A DNA stretch of 64,000 nt from Arthrobacter sp. PAMC 25486 (GTDB lineage Bacteria > Actinomycetota > Actinomycetes > Actinomycetales > Micrococcaceae). The stretch is from the NCBI RefSeq assembly GCF_000785535.1, contig NZ_CP007595.1:4529580-4593579 (forward strand), read 5' to 3'. Made by a program: the position numbers and the translations under genes. Shown one piece after another: positions 33,552 to 46,799 of this stretch (positions within the stretch are counted from its first letter, which is position 1; each line of letters opens with the position of its first letter). The notes under the pieces are model-generated. The model made no database searches. It was not told the origin of the DNA and saw nothing but the letters and a program-made list of their open reading frames with translations.

Positions 33552-34526
33552 CTAAGGTTCCAGGACAACCTTGCCCGTGGTGACCCTGCCCTGCAAAGCG
33601 GTGTGGGCGGCGCCAGCCTCTGCCAACGGGAAACGGGCACCGATCCGGGCTGACAGCTGGCCGTGAGAGGCCGCATTAAACACCTCCGTGGAACGCCACA
33701 GCCGTTCTTTGGCATTGAGCAGGTAATCGCCCAGTTTGGGGCGGACAAGCGTCAGCGAGCCGCCCGCATTCAGGCGCTGTATGTCGAAGGGCGGCACCTG
33801 GCCCGAAGCACCGCCAAACAAGACAAGTGTCCCCCGGGTGCGCAGCGACGCAAGGGAACCGTCGAAGGTGTCCTTGCCAACGCCGTCGTACACTACATCC
33901 ACACCCACGCCATCGGTGAGCTCACGCACGGCAGCAGCAAAACCTTCATAGCGCAGCACCTCGTCGGCACCGGCAACACGGGAGAGCTCTTCCTTCTCCT
34001 CCGTGGAAACCGTGGTGATGACGCGGGCGCCGCGCTCCTTCAGCATCTGCGTCAGCAGCAGGCCCACGCCTCCGGCGCCGGCATGCAGCAACACCGTCTG
34101 GCCGGGCTCAACGTGGTACGTGGAATTCATCAGGTAATGCGCCGTCATGCCCTGCAGGGGGAGCGCTGCGGCAACATCGAGCGGCACGCTGGAAGGCACC
34201 GGAAATGCCTTGTCGACCGGGAAAATTGCGTACTCGGCATAGCAGCCGATGCCCTCGGCGGTGGCAACGCGGTCGCCCACCGCAAAGGAGATCACACCGG
34301 GGCCCACGGCAACCACCTTGCCGGCAGCCTCCGCGCCGGGCGTGAAGGGAAATTGCACGGGATAGATGCCCTCGCGCTGGTAACTCTCGATGAAATTCAC
34401 ACCCACGGCGGCAATCTCGACCAGCAATTCACCGGGGCCGGCAACGGGCATGGGCACCTGCGCCAGCTGTAAAACCTCGGGACCGCCTTTGGTAACGGCG
34501 ACAATTGCATTGCACTGCTCGGTCAT
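33552..34526 (-). CDS. NADPH:quinone reductase (zeta-crystallin type)
   Basis: A 324-aa medium-chain dehydrogenase lacking zinc ligands. The catalytic-domain motif is VGVNFIESYQREGIYP and the nucleotide-binding loop is HAGAGGVGLLLTQ. These are typical of QorA-like proteins, which reduce quinones by one electron using NADPH. GGAG lies eight bases before the ATG. Divergent from argC across a regulatory region; unrelated in function. Confidence 0.9.
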   Translation of the reverse strand: MTEQCNAIVAVTKGGPEVLQLAQVPMPVAGPGELLVEIAAVGVNFIESYQREGIYPVQFPFTPGAEAAGKVVAVGPGVISFAVGDRVATAEGIGCYAEYAIFPVDKAFPVPSSVPLDVAAALPLQGMTAHYLMNSTYHVEPGQTVLLHAGAGGVGLLLTQMLKERGARVITTVSTEEKEELSRVAGADEVLRYEGFAAAVRELTDGVGVDVVYDGVGKDTFDGSLASLRTRGTLVLFGGASGQVPPFDIQRLNAGGSLTLVRPKLGDYLLNAKERLWRSTEVFNAASHGQLSARIGARFPLAEAGAAHTALQGRVTTGKVVLEP

Positions 34527-34614
34527 GGTGAACTCCAAATCGCTTCGCTGGTAAAGAAGATCAGGGACAAGCCCCAAGATCATCATAGGACGGAGCGCCG
34601 CATAAAATTCGTTC

Positions 34615-36877
<2,263 letters not shown>

Positions 36878-37092
36878 GTGAGCGGGGGTCGGCTCCGCCG
36901 GTCCCCGATCCCTCGCGGGCAATAAGATTTTCCGGCTCGTTCCTCGCTTGCGAAGAGATTTCCGAGGGTTCCCCGCTGAGCTTGCGAAGCGAGGGAAGGA
37001 AATCACGCCATCCCCGCTCCGGGACCGGTGACCGGCTGCGCCGTCGTCGGGAGGCGGCGGCATAGGCAGTACTTAACAGGACTAAGGAAAAC

Positions 37093-37992
37093 ATGATGAC
37101 TTCGGTGGAAACCGCGCAGGACAAGGCCGGCACGCTGATTGAGGCGCTGCCGTGGATTCAGCAGTTTGCGGGCACGGTGGTGGTGGTCAAGTACGGCGGC
37201 AACGCCATGATCAATGACGAACTTCGACGCGCCTTCGCCGAGGACATCGTGTTCATGCACCATGTGGGCATCAAGCCCGTCGTGGTGCACGGCGGCGGGC
37301 CGCAGATCAATGCGATGCTCAAGCGCCTGGACATCAAGAGCGAGTTCAAGGGTGGGCTGCGCGTGACCACGCCGGAAGCCATGGATGTTGTCCGCATGGT
37401 CCTGACCGGCCAGGTAGGCCGCGAACTGGTGGGTCTGATCAACGAACACGGGCCGTACGCCGTCGGACTTTCCGGTGAGGACGGCGCCCTGCTGCAGGCC
37501 GAGCGCACCGGCACCATCGTGGACGGGCTGCCCGTGGACCTGGGTCTTGTGGGCGAAGTGGTGGGCGTGAACCCCGGCGCCATCCTCGACCTGCTCGAGG
37601 CCGGCCGGATCCCCGTCATCTCCACCGTGGCACCCGAGGTCGGCGACGCCTCCACCGTGCTGAACGTGAACGCCGACACCGCCGCTGCGGCCCTGGCCGT
37701 GGCCTTGGAGGCGTCGCGCCTGGTGATCCTGACCGACGTCGAGGGCCTCTACGCCAACTGGCCGGACAAGTCCTCCCTGCTGAGCGAGCTCGGTGCCGGC
37801 GCCCTGCGCGAGATGCTGCCGCGCCTGGAAGCGGGCATGATCCCCAAGATGGGTGCCTGCCTGGCAGCGGTCGACGGCGGTGTGGCCCGTGCCGCCGTCG
37901 TGGATGGGCGAAGTGCGCACTCGGTGCTGCTGGAATTGATGACTTTTGAGGGCAATGGAACCCAAATTTTCCCGGATGAGGATGAGAAGTAA
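37093..37992 (+). CDS. argB: Acetylglutamate kinase
   Basis: A 299-aa amino-acid kinase that phosphorylates N-acetylglutamate. Motifs: VVKYGGNAM (about 33-41), [13 protein letters not shown], and later [12 protein letters not shown]. It is probably inhibited by arginine, as in related hexameric enzymes; the long N-terminal helix region ([20 protein letters not shown]) supports that form. Two adjacent ATG codons follow AAGGA; the first is given, but the second (37096) fits spacing equally well. Confidence 0.96.
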   Translation: MMTSVETAQDKAGTLIEALPWIQQFAGTVVVVKYGGNAMINDELRRAFAEDIVFMHHVGIKPVVVHGGGPQINAMLKRLDIKSEFKGGLRVTTPEAMDVVRMVLTGQVGRELVGLINEHGPYAVGLSGEDGALLQAERTGTIVDGLPVDLGLVGEVVGVNPGAILDLLEAGRIPVISTVAPEVGDASTVLNVNADTAAAALAVALEASRLVILTDVEGLYANWPDKSSLLSELGAGALREMLPRLEAGMIPKMGACLAAVDGGVARAAVVDGRSAHSVLLELMTFEGNGTQIFPDEDEK

Positions 37993-39311
37993 TGACTGAG
38001 CAAGCCCCAGGCGCCAACACAACCCCGGGCGCCGAGCCGTCCAACGCAGGTTCCCAAGCAGACCTGACCAACGCCAACGCCGCAGCCGTCACCGGCACCG
38101 GAACGGGCGAACAATGGCTGGCCCGCTACAAGGATTCCCTCATGGGTGTCTTCGGCAGCCCGCAGCGCGTCCTGGTCCGCGGGGCCGGCGCCCTGGTCTG
38201 GGATGCAGACGGCAAGGAATACCTGGACCTGCTGGGTGGGATCGCCGTGAACGCGCTGGGCCATGCCCACCCCTTCGTCACCTCCGTGATCGCCAGCCAG
38301 CTCTCCACCCTGGGCCACGTCTCCAACTTCTTCACGAGCCCCACACAGATTGCCCTGGCCGAGAAACTGCTGGAACTGGCCGAAGCACCCCAGGGCTCCA
38401 AGGTGTTCTTCGCCAACTCCGGCACCGAGGCCAACGAGGTCGCGTTCAAGCTGGCCCGCGCCCACGGCGGCAAGGAACGCCCCACTATCCTGGCCCTGGA
38501 AGGCGGCTTTCACGGCCGCACCATGGGCGCCCTGGCCATGACGGCCAAGGCCGCCTACCGTGAACCGTTTGAACCCATGCCGGCCGGCGTGCGCCACATT
38601 CCCTTCAACGACATTGACGCCCTGCGCGCCGCCATGGACAGCTCCGTTGCGGCCCTGGTCATCGAGCCCATCCAGGGCGAGGCCGGCGTGCGCCCGCTCT
38701 CCACCGAATACCTGGCGGCCGCCCGCGAGTTGACCCGCGAGTACGGAGCCCTCCTGATCCTGGACGAGGTCCAGACCGGCATCGGCCGCACCGGCACCTG
38801 GTTCGCCGGCATCGAGGCAGGCATCACCCCCGACGCCATGACCCTGGCCAAGGGTCTCGGCGGCGGCTTCCCCATCGGCGCCATCATCACCTTCGGCGAG
38901 GAACCTTCCCTGCTGCTCAGCGCTGGCCAACACGGCACCACGTTCGGCGGCAACCCCGTCGCCACGGCCGCGGCACTGGCCACCCTGCATGTGCTGGAAT
39001 CCCAGCATGTGCTGGCCAACGTCAAAGCCGTCAGTGACATCTTTGCCGACGGCCTGGCCAGGGTCGACGGTGTGAGTGACGTTCGCGCCTTCGGCCTCCT
39101 GATCGGCTTTGACCTCGCCGAAGACATCGCCGCCGGAGTTGTGAGTGCCGCCCTCGACGCAGGCTTCATCGTCAATGCGCCGCGCCCCAACACCATCCGG
39201 CTCGCACCGCCACTGAACCTCACAGTGGAGCAGGCCCAATCGTTCCTTGCAGCATTGCCCGCCTTGATCGCCACGGCCACGGCCGCCCACCAGTTGGAAA
39301 AGAGCTCCTAG
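37992..39311 (+). CDS. argD: Acetylornithine aminotransferase
   Basis: A 439-aa PLP enzyme that converts N-acetylglutamate semialdehyde to N-acetylornithine. Motifs: VFFANSGTEANEVAFKLAR, LLILDEVQTGIGRTG and the PLP Lys287 in TLAKGLGGGFPIGA. It has an N-terminal extension of about 40 residues rich in Thr, Ala and Asn before the usual start (WLARYKDSLMGVFG). The start overlaps the argB stop by one base. A downstream start is possible but no better site is visible. Confidence 0.95.
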   Translation: MTEQAPGANTTPGAEPSNAGSQADLTNANAAAVTGTGTGEQWLARYKDSLMGVFGSPQRVLVRGAGALVWDADGKEYLDLLGGIAVNALGHAHPFVTSVIASQLSTLGHVSNFFTSPTQIALAEKLLELAEAPQGSKVFFANSGTEANEVAFKLARAHGGKERPTILALEGGFHGRTMGALAMTAKAAYREPFEPMPAGVRHIPFNDIDALRAAMDSSVAALVIEPIQGEAGVRPLSTEYLAAARELTREYGALLILDEVQTGIGRTGTWFAGIEAGITPDAMTLAKGLGGGFPIGAIITFGEEPSLLLSAGQHGTTFGGNPVATAAALATLHVLESQHVLANVKAVSDIFADGLARVDGVSDVRAFGLLIGFDLAEDIAAGVVSAALDAGFIVNAPRPNTIRLAPPLNLTVEQAQSFLAALPALIATATAAHQLEKSS

Positions 39312-40352
<1,041 letters not shown>

Positions 40353-40354
40353 CC

Positions 40355-40888
40355 ATGGGCAAGCCCACCATTCCGGCCGGCATGCCGGCCACCAAAACGG
40401 CACGGCAGGCCCGGGTGCAGGCCCTGCTGAACAGCCGGGCCGTGCGCTCCCAGGCCGAGCTGGCCTCATTGCTGGCCGACGACGGCCTGATGGTGGGGCA
40501 GGCGACGCTCTCACGTGACCTGGTGGAATTGCGGGCAGTACGGGTCCGTGGCAACGACGGCGGGCTGATCTATGCGCTGCCCCGCGAAGGCGGGGACCGC
40601 AGCGTGCACGCCGCCTCGTCCCAGGAACTGCTCGACACCCGGCTGATCCGGCTGTGTGGGGAGTTGCTGGTCACGGCAGAGGGGTCGGCCAACATTGCCG
40701 TGCTGCGCACCCCGCCAGGAGCTGCCAACTTCCTGGCCCTGGCGATCGACCATTCCGTCATGCCCGCCATCTTGGGCACCATCGCTGGGGACGACACCGT
40801 CATGGTGATCACCCGTGAGCCCTTGGGTGGGGCGGACGTGGCCGAACGGTTCCTGCAATTTGCCGCCGAGTCCAGCGCCGGGGCGTAG
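40355..40888 (+). CDS. argR: Arginine repressor ArgR
   Basis: A 177-aa DNA-binding repressor. N-terminal winged HTH (about 15-80: RSQAELASLLADDGLMVGQATLSRDLVEL) and C-terminal arginine-binding, hexamerising domain with GTIAGDDTVMVI. It follows argF by two bases, the last gene of the operon it most likely controls. Candidate target sites lie before argC and argG. Confidence 0.96.
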   Translation: MGKPTIPAGMPATKTARQARVQALLNSRAVRSQAELASLLADDGLMVGQATLSRDLVELRAVRVRGNDGGLIYALPREGGDRSVHAASSQELLDTRLIRLCGELLVTAEGSANIAVLRTPPGAANFLALAIDHSVMPAILGTIAGDDTVMVITREPLGGADVAERFLQFAAESSAGA

Positions 40889-41234
40889 CCGGGGCGGCGG
40901 TGGGTTTCGCCGCCATTTCAGCGGCCGCAACGCGCGTCGAGAATGCCCCAAACCGTACCGCAGCGTGCCGCCATCCTCGAAAATGGTTGCGACTCGCGAC
41001 GTGGGTGCAACTTTGGCGGCATGTCACGGAGTGGACCCATTTTCGGCAAAACTGCCGCCCGGAATGGGTACAACTGCCGCCCGGAATGGGCGCATCGTCG
41101 CTGTGACCCCGCCCAGTGCCGCCGAACGCCGGCCACGTCGTCGCCGCTCACGCACCCAAGTCCACTCATTTCGTCGCAGCAACTCCGCTGTGGAAGCCGG
41201 GCGACCCACAACGCAGCCGGAAACTGCCAGAATA
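40889..41234. other. 346-bp intergenic region without a convincing gene
   Basis: No frame shows a recognisable domain. The stretch AACTGCCGCCCGGAATGGG occurs at 41049 and 41071 (period 22). GC-rich, with some short palindromes. It divides the convergent argR and aminopeptidase P genes and may hold their terminators, but I see no clean hairpin with a T run. Confidence 0.55.
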
Positions 41235-42701
41235 TTAGCCCTGTTGGACCTGCGCCACCCAGTCTTCAATCCCCGTGGCCGTAATCGGCAGCGCATCCGA
41301 GATGACCTCCGAACCAGTGTCCGTGATGAGCACGTTGTCCTCGAGCCGGACGCCGATGCCGCGCAGTTCCGGCGGCAGCGTCAGATCGTGTTCGTGGAAG
41401 TACAGCCCGGGCTCCACGGCAAGCACCATGCCGGGCGCCATGGTGGCCGCCTGATAGTCCTCGTGGCTTGACTGTCCGCAGTCGTGCACGTCCAGGCCCA
41501 GGTGGTGGCCCACCCCGCACACCAGGTAGCGTCGGTGGTGCTGGCCGGCGGGGGACAGCGCCTCGTCCACCGACACCGGCAGCAGGCCCCAGTCGAACAG
41601 GCCGTTGGCAATGACCTCCATGGAGGCATGGTGGAAGTCCGTCCACGGCCGGCCGGGCCCCACGGCGGCCAGGCCGGCCCGGTGTGATTTCTCCACGAGG
41701 TCGTGGACCTGGCGCTGGATGGGGCTGAATGTGCCGCCGCCAGGGAACGAACGCGTCACATCGGCCGTGTAGAAGCTGTTGGCTTCCACGCCCATGTCCA
41801 GCAGCAGCACCCTGTCCTCCAGGACAGGCCCGTCGCTGCGCACCCAGTGCAGGGTGGGTGCATGCTTGCCGCTGCCAACAATCGTGGCATAGCCAACCCC
41901 GTTGCCGTAGGTTCGGGCGTGCCGGTCAAACGTTCCCTGCAGCCACCGTTCCCCGCCGCCGCGCACGGCTTGCGGGATTTCACGCACGACGGCGGCAAAG
42001 CCGTCAATCGTGTGGCCGACGGCTTCGCGCAACTGGGCGATTTCCCAGTCGTCCTTGACCATCCGCAGGGTCGCCATGACGCGGCCCAGCTCGCCGCCGG
42101 CAGGAAGCCCAAAGCGGCTGCTCAGGTCAGCGGCAATCTTCCCTGTCCCGAGCGTGCCTACGCCGGCCCGCATGGCCGCAGCGATTCCGGCGTCGAGCTC
42201 GGTCAAGGGCAAGACCTGCAGGGACAGCGCCTGGGACCAGTCTGAAAAGTCGGGGGCAGAGCCAACCCACATCTCACCGTGCGCGGCATTGGCGAAGAAC
42301 TGCGGATCCCCGGCGTAGAAAGGTGCCGGGATGTACAAGGTGGCGTCATGGCTGGTGCCGGAGGGCGCCATGACCAGCACGGCGGCTTCGATGGAAGCAC
42401 CCGTGAGCCAGTAGAAATCCGAGTCGGGGCGGAAATCGTAGTACGTGTCGTTGCTGCGCACCGGGGCGGTGCCGGCGCCAATGATCAGCGTCTGGCCGGG
42501 AAACTCAGCGGAGAGGCGGGCGCGGTGGCGGCTGGCGGCGCCGGCAGCACCGGCAACCACAGGCGGGGTCCGGTCCGGCGTGCCCCACCTCTGCGCCATG
42601 TACTCGCTGAATGCGGGCACGTCGGCCAGCCGCGGCAGGCGCCTGCCGCCCGTTGTCAAGGCAGGCGTGGGCGGGTTGGTCACTGTTTCACTGGCGGGCA
42701 T
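41235..42701 (-). CDS. Xaa-Pro aminopeptidase (M24B)
   Basis: A 488-aa metallopeptidase that removes N-terminal residues before proline. An N-terminal domain (about 40-215) is followed by the pita-bread catalytic domain. Metal ligands are visible: two Asp in LLLDMGVEANSFYTADVTRSF, His in GVGHHLGLDVHD, Glu in VLAVEPGLYF and Glu in GVRLEDNVLIT. AAGGATG lies about eight bases before the ATG at 42701. Divergent from argG; no known link with arginine synthesis. Confidence 0.93.
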   Translation of the reverse strand: MPASETVTNPPTPALTTGGRRLPRLADVPAFSEYMAQRWGTPDRTPPVVAGAAGAASRHRARLSAEFPGQTLIIGAGTAPVRSNDTYYDFRPDSDFYWLTGASIEAAVLVMAPSGTSHDATLYIPAPFYAGDPQFFANAAHGEMWVGSAPDFSDWSQALSLQVLPLTELDAGIAAAMRAGVGTLGTGKIAADLSSRFGLPAGGELGRVMATLRMVKDDWEIAQLREAVGHTIDGFAAVVREIPQAVRGGGERWLQGTFDRHARTYGNGVGYATIVGSGKHAPTLHWVRSDGPVLEDRVLLLDMGVEANSFYTADVTRSFPGGGTFSPIQRQVHDLVEKSHRAGLAAVGPGRPWTDFHHASMEVIANGLFDWGLLPVSVDEALSPAGQHHRRYLVCGVGHHLGLDVHDCGQSSHEDYQAATMAPGMVLAVEPGLYFHEHDLTLPPELRGIGVRLEDNVLITDTGSEVISDALPITATGIEDWVAQVQQG

Positions 42702-42893
42702 GGTGGAACATCCTTCGTCTTCGAGGCCTGGCCGGGGTTGGCTGCGGCCTTGCAGCGCCCCCTTCGTTCCTCCCATTGTTCCCCACCGGTGCAAGGCAAG
42801 GCCAACTCCGGGGCCGGCGGAAGACAGGGCACGGGGCGGGCCGCAGGACAGGTTCCCGGCGACACACTGAGGATGGCTGAATATCTTTTAGCG

Positions 42894-42917
42894 TGAATGC
42901 ATAATCATGCATTATGC
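42894..42917 (+). promoter_or_regulatory. ARG-box-like double palindrome before argG
   Basis: Two interleaved palindromes overlap: AATGCAT-N4-ATGCATT (42896-42913) and GCATAAT-N5-ATTATGC (42899-42917). The site shares GAATGCATAA with the argC upstream box. It lies about 60 bp before the argG GTG, as expected for an ArgR operator. Confidence 0.75.
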
Positions 42918-42973
42918 TGTGAAGTAACGTGGATACACACACCAACAAGATCTGAACATAGGGAGACACGAAC

Positions 42974-45597
<2,624 letters not shown>

Positions 45598-45627
45598 CCG
45601 GCGTCGTACTTCTCTCGCAACAACGGC

Positions 45628-45660
45628 AAATGCCCGCATCCGACATGGGTGCGGGCATTT
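45628..45660 (+). terminator. Hairpin after argH
   Basis: AAATGCCCGCA (45628-45638) pairs with TGCGGGCATTT (45650-45660). The loop is 11 bases. Its right arm ends in TTT but there is no longer T run. Position supports a role as argGH terminator. Confidence 0.7.
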
Positions 45661-45692
45661 CCTGCGCTATGCCGACTTCCTGCTCCAGTAAC

Positions 45693-45850
45693 TATCGGTC
45701 TCCCACTGCTCGCACGCTCGCGCCGGGCCCCTCGACCGCTAGCGCCTATCGGTCTCCCACTGCTCGCACGCTCGCGCCGGGTCCCTCGACCGCTAGCGCC
45801 TATCGGTCTCCCACTGCTCGCACGCTCGCGCCGGGTCCCTCGACCGCTAG
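45693..45850 (+). repeat. Three 54-bp tandem repeats before the isomerase-like gene
   Basis: TATCGGTCTCCCACTGCTCG starts at 45693, 45747 and 45801. Copies 1 and 2 differ by one base (GGGCCC/GGGTCC region); copy 3 stops at CCGCTAG. The 54-bp length is a multiple of three, but no coding function is evident. The end of copy 3 provides TAGGCT, the likely -10 element of the next gene (45848-45853). Confidence 0.9.
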
Positions 45851-45860
45851 GCTGGGGTGC

Positions 45861-46595
45861 ATGACTGATATTTCTAATGCGCAGCTGATGGAGCGGCTCA
45901 CGGCTGCTGCGGACAATGTGAGCGCAAAATTGGGGGGCCTCAGCGACGCCGATGTCCTGGTCCTCACCGATCTGCCCGGCTGGACGCGGGGACACGTTTT
46001 GGCGCATATTGCGCACGTTTCGAACGCCGTGGCGCGGCAGGTCGAATACGCCCTGCGCGGGGAGCTGATTGAGTTTTACGACGGCGGGCCGGGTGGGCGC
46101 ACGCAAGCAATCGAGATGAATGCCGGTCATTCGGCGCAGGAGCACCGAGAGTATATTTCAGCGGCGTTCACCCGGGCCCTGGCTGTTTTGGGCGGGCTGT
46201 CTGAGGAACAATGGGGGTTGCCTGTCAGCTATCGCAGCGGTGATGTGCGGGATGTGTCGTTGGCGTATTGGCGTGAGCTCGTCATTCACCTGGCCGATCT
46301 GCAGTTGGGACGCGGACCGGAGACCTGGTCCAAGGAATTCTGCCTCTACCTGATCGAATTTCTCACGGCGCGCGTGCCCGGGGACCTGCAGTTGAAGCTG
46401 TTGCCGCTGGCGTTGCCGCCCATGACGGTGGGTGCGGGGGAGACCACGGTTTCGGTCTCCGGCATGCTGACCGACATCACCGCGTGGCTGTCCGGCCGCA
46501 CGCCCACCATGGGCTCCCTGCGGGCCGAGGCCGCCGCCGATTCCGTGGAGCTGCCCACGTTGCTGCCGTGGCCGTCGGCGTTCGCCGCGAAGTAG
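45861..46595 (+). CDS. Maleylpyruvate isomerase-family, probable mycothiol-dependent enzyme
   Basis: A 244-aa protein of the DinB-like MDMPI family. The N-terminal four-helix bundle carries putative metal ligands in WTRGHVLAHIAHVSNA (about 40-55) and YWRELVIHLADL. The C-terminal part (VPGDLQLKLLPLAL onwards) fits the family's smaller domain. These enzymes use mycothiol, the actinobacterial low-molecular-weight thiol; substrate is unknown. TAGGCT is seven bases before the ATG and there is no ribosome site. Confidence 0.85.
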   Translation: MTDISNAQLMERLTAAADNVSAKLGGLSDADVLVLTDLPGWTRGHVLAHIAHVSNAVARQVEYALRGELIEFYDGGPGGRTQAIEMNAGHSAQEHREYISAAFTRALAVLGGLSEEQWGLPVSYRSGDVRDVSLAYWRELVIHLADLQLGRGPETWSKEFCLYLIEFLTARVPGDLQLKLLPLALPPMTVGAGETTVSVSGMLTDITAWLSGRTPTMGSLRAEAAADSVELPTLLPWPSAFAAK

Positions 46596-46627
46596 CCTAC
46601 CGCTGGTAGCCGCCGCTGCCTCTGGAA

Positions 46628-46680
46628 GGCGGGTTTCGCCGTCGTACTTCGTTGATGTACGACGGCGGGACTCGCCTTTT
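46628..46680. terminator. 20-bp hairpin with T run
   Basis: Arms 46628-46647 and 46657-46676 pair over 20 positions with a few G:U or mismatched pairs, followed by TTTT. It contains the GTCGTAC/GTACGAC inner stem common in this genome. It ends the isomerase-like gene. Confidence 0.75.
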
Positions 46681-46764
46681 CCCTGTTCCCCAGCTGCCGC
46701 CGGGGTACCCAGGGGCGCTGCCGCGGATGTCTAGAATATTTGTTTGGGAAGATCGACGAATCCA

Positions 46765-46793
46765 TTGCTTTACGGGTTAATGGGATCTATAAT
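46765..46793 (+). promoter_or_regulatory. Strong leaderless promoter of the DUF222/HNH gene
   Basis: TTGCTT (46765-46770), a 17-base spacer and a perfect TATAAT (46788-46793) precede the ATG at 46800 by six bases. There is no ribosome site. This sets transcription start at or next to the start codon. Confidence 0.7.
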
Positions 46794-46799
46794 TGTGGT

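Noticed and set aside
45693-45850. CRISPR array
   Set aside because: The three 54-bp units are contiguous with no spacers and no cas genes are nearby.
45630-45860. Extension of the isomerase-like protein through the 54-bp repeats
   Set aside because: The frame stays open by chance because the unit is a multiple of three; the family start and a -10 element point to 45861.
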